A stretch of DNA of 7,302 bases from Alphaproteobacteria bacterium (GTDB lineage: Bacteria > Pseudomonadota > Alphaproteobacteria > UBA8366): NCBI GenBank assembly GCA_030743445.1, contig JASLSL010000274.1, positions 1-7,302 of the forward strand, written 5' to 3'. Shown piece after piece: positions 5,976 through 7,302 of the stretch. The notes under the pieces are model-generated. The model saw only the letters and a list, made by a program, of their open reading frames with translations. It was not told the origin of the DNA and did not search any database. Numbering within the stretch: the stretch's first letter is position 1; each line of letters starts with the position of its first letter. A program made the position numbers and the translations under genes.

Positions 5976-6917
5976 ATGAAGCTCCTCAAGCTGATTCCCG
6001 ACAACACCGCTATCGATTTCCTCGGACGCCGGTTCATCACCTTCGGCTTTTCCGCGTTCCTGGTGATTGCGTCGGTGGTGATGTTCATGGGTCAGGGGTT
6101 GAATCTCGGCATCGACTTCCTCGGCGGCATCCTGATCGAGATCGAGACCGACGGACCGGCGAAAATTGGCGAATTGCGCTCGAAGCTCGGCGGGCTCGGG
6201 CTTGGCGAGGTCGCGCTGCAGGAGTTCGGCGAGCCGGACAACGTCCTGATCCGCATCCAGCGCCAGGAAGGCGGCGACGAGGCGCAACAGGCGGCGGTCC
6301 GGGTCGTCAAGGACGCCATCGGCAAGGACGTGGTCGAGTATCGCCGGACCGAATTCGTCGGGCCGACCGTCGGGGCCGAGCTCAAGCGGGCGGCGATCTG
6401 GGCCGTGCTTGCGGCGATCGGTGCGATCCTGCTTTACATCTGGTTCCGGTTCGAGTGGCAGTTCGGCGTCGGCGCGGTGGTGGCGCTGTCGCACGACGTG
6501 ATCTCGACGATCGGGCTGTTTTCCCTGTTCCAGCTCGAATTCAACCTGGCGACCGTCGCCGCGGTGCTGACCATCGCCGGTTACTCGATCAACGACACGG
6601 TCGTGGTCTATGACCGGGTGCGCGAGAACATGCGGCGTTACAAGAAGATGCCGCTCGACGAGCTGTTCAACATTTCGATCAACGAGACCCTGTCGCGCAC
6701 GGTGATGACCAGTGTCACCACGATGTTGGCCCTGATCGCGCTGTTCGTGTTCGGCGGCGAGGTCATCCGCGGCTTCGCGATCGCCTTGATCTGGGGCGTG
6801 CTGATCGGGACCTATTCCTCGATCTCGCTGGCGGTGCCATTGCTGCTCTACCTCAACCCGCACCGCGGCACCGCCGACGACGGGGGAACGGAGGTCATCG
6901 AGGCGGAGGCGAGTTAA
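5976..6917 (+). CDS. secF: Protein translocase subunit SecF
   Basis: SecF is the partner of SecD in the proton-driven export complex of the inner membrane. The 313-residue product is of normal length. A first membrane segment (about 21-39) is followed by the SecD/SecF signature LGIDFLGG (44-51), where the residue after Phe is Leu rather than the more usual polar or charged one. A small periplasmic domain covers about 52-135. TEFVGPTVGAEL (125-136) leads into five more membrane segments. Charged residues important in the family are seen at Asp174 (LSHDV) and in GYSINDTVVVYDRVREN (202-218), including Asp207 and Asp213. The C-terminus is a short acidic tail. The start ATG has a strong GGAGGG (5964-5969) 6 bases upstream. 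The next gene begins at the base after the stop. Confidence 0.97.
   Translation: MKLLKLIPDNTAIDFLGRRFITFGFSAFLVIASVVMFMGQGLNLGIDFLGGILIEIETDGPAKIGELRSKLGGLGLGEVALQEFGEPDNVLIRIQRQEGGDEAQQAAVRVVKDAIGKDVVEYRRTEFVGPTVGAELKRAAIWAVLAAIGAILLYIWFRFEWQFGVGAVVALSHDVISTIGLFSLFQLEFNLATVAAVLTIAGYSINDTVVVYDRVRENMRRYKKMPLDELFNISINETLSRTVMTSVTTMLALIALFVFGGEVIRGFAIALIWGVLIGTYSSISLAVPLLLYLNPHRGTADDGGTEVIEAEAS
6905..6909 (+). promoter_or_regulatory. Shine-Dalgarno deciding the GTG start of the Mth938-like gene
   Basis: GGAGG inside the last codons of secF lies 8 bases before GTG 6918 and 26 bases before ATG 6936. This favours the GTG start and translational coupling to secF. Confidence 0.6.
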
Positions 6918-7302
6918 GTGGATAGAATCCAACATATGGACGTCACCCCGGCCATCGCCGAGGGCCGGCAGGTCATCGACAGTTACGGACCGGGACGGTT
7001 CAGCGTCTCCAAGGAACGCCACCAGGGCTCGATTATCGTATTTCCCGAACGCACTTTCGCGTGGCCTGTCGGAGAAGTCGGCGAAATCTCGGTCGAGAAC
7101 CTGGAGCCCGTTTTGGTCGCCGATCCAGCGGTCGAAATCCTGTTGATCGGTTGCGGCGAGAAAATGTGCCGGATTCCGGAACCGCTGCTGCAAGCGTTGC
7201 GCGATAAAAGGATCGGCGCCGACGTGATGGATACCGGCGCCGCGTGCCGCACCTTCAACGTGGTGCTAAGCGAGGGTCGGCGTGTCGCGGCGGCGTTGAT
7301 CG
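6918..7302 (+). CDS. Mth938-like (DUF498) domain protein, 3' end outside window
   Basis: This looks like a member of the Mth938/DUF498 family (PF04430), which includes NDUFAF3, a mitochondrial assembly factor for respiratory complex I. The bacterial role is not firmly established, so a complex I link is inference only. The visible 128 codons show GRQVIDSYGPGRFSVS, a GSIIVFPERTFAWPV segment, EILLIGCGEKM and, after a helix, IGADVMDTGAACRTFNVVLSEGR. This order fits the small alpha/beta family fold, and nearly the full domain (usual length about 120-130 residues) appears to be present, but no stop is reached. The start is taken as GTG 6918, immediately after the secF stop, because GGAGG (6905-6909) lies 8 bases upstream. 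ATG 6936 is the alternative and has no clear ribosome site. Contiguity with secF suggests co-transcription. Confidence 0.85.
   Translation, partial: MDRIQHMDVTPAIAEGRQVIDSYGPGRFSVSKERHQGSIIVFPERTFAWPVGEVGEISVENLEPVLVADPAVEILLIGCGEKMCRIPEPLLQALRDKRIGADVMDTGAACRTFNVVLSEGRRVAAALI

Noticed and set aside
5901..7193. A long antisense open frame (430 codons) across secF and the downstream gene.
   Set aside because: Its product is a low-complexity Asp/Arg/His/Gln-rich string typical of the reverse complement of GC-rich coding sequence. The plus-strand frames have unmistakable SecF motifs.

Overview
The window looks like ordinary core chromosome from a GC-rich alphaproteobacterium, most likely of the Rhodospirillales or a close relative. 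This rests on the high GC content, the gene order serS-surE-pcm-LysM/LytM lipoprotein next to yajC-secD-secF-Mth938, an alphaproteobacterial-type NlpD, and a DUF815 ATPase. The genus cannot be named from the sequence alone. No rRNA, tRNA, insertion sequence, phage gene or CRISPR array is visible.

Positions 1-2703 (+ strand) hold a tight gene string. It starts with the 3' end of serS (seryl-tRNA synthetase), then surE (5'-nucleotidase), pcm (protein-L-isoaspartate O-methyltransferase) and an NlpD-like lipoprotein with two LysM domains and a degenerate LytM domain. The serS stop and surE start are 6 bases apart, and surE and pcm overlap by 4 bases (GTGA). The lipoprotein gene has no good Shine-Dalgarno but has a promoter-like sequence placed for a nearly leaderless transcript. 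E. coli has surE-pcm-nlpD followed by rpoS; here no rpoS follows.

Positions 2704-2909 are a convergent intergenic region filled largely by an approximately 100-base GC-rich imperfect palindromic element. It is probably an interspersed repeat, and part of it could terminate the minus-strand gene. Positions 2910-3767 (- strand) encode a DUF815-family P-loop ATPase of unknown cellular role.

Positions 3768-3928 are a 161-base divergent promoter region with weak promoter candidates in both directions. Positions 3929-7302 (+ strand) hold yajC, secD and secF, the accessory complex of the SecYEG translocon that uses proton motive force to help pull proteins out on the periplasmic side. Directly after the secF stop begins a Mth938-like (DUF498, NDUFAF3-related) protein, cut off by the window end.

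I found no undescribed defence, mobile or biosynthetic system. The items most worth a second look are the palindromic repeat, the possible leaderless start of the lipoprotein gene, the loss of metal ligands in its LytM domain, the paired cysteines in SecD, the GLLG repeats at the YajC C-terminus, and the two uncharacterised or little-characterised genes (DUF815 ATPase, Mth938-like) beside secretion genes.
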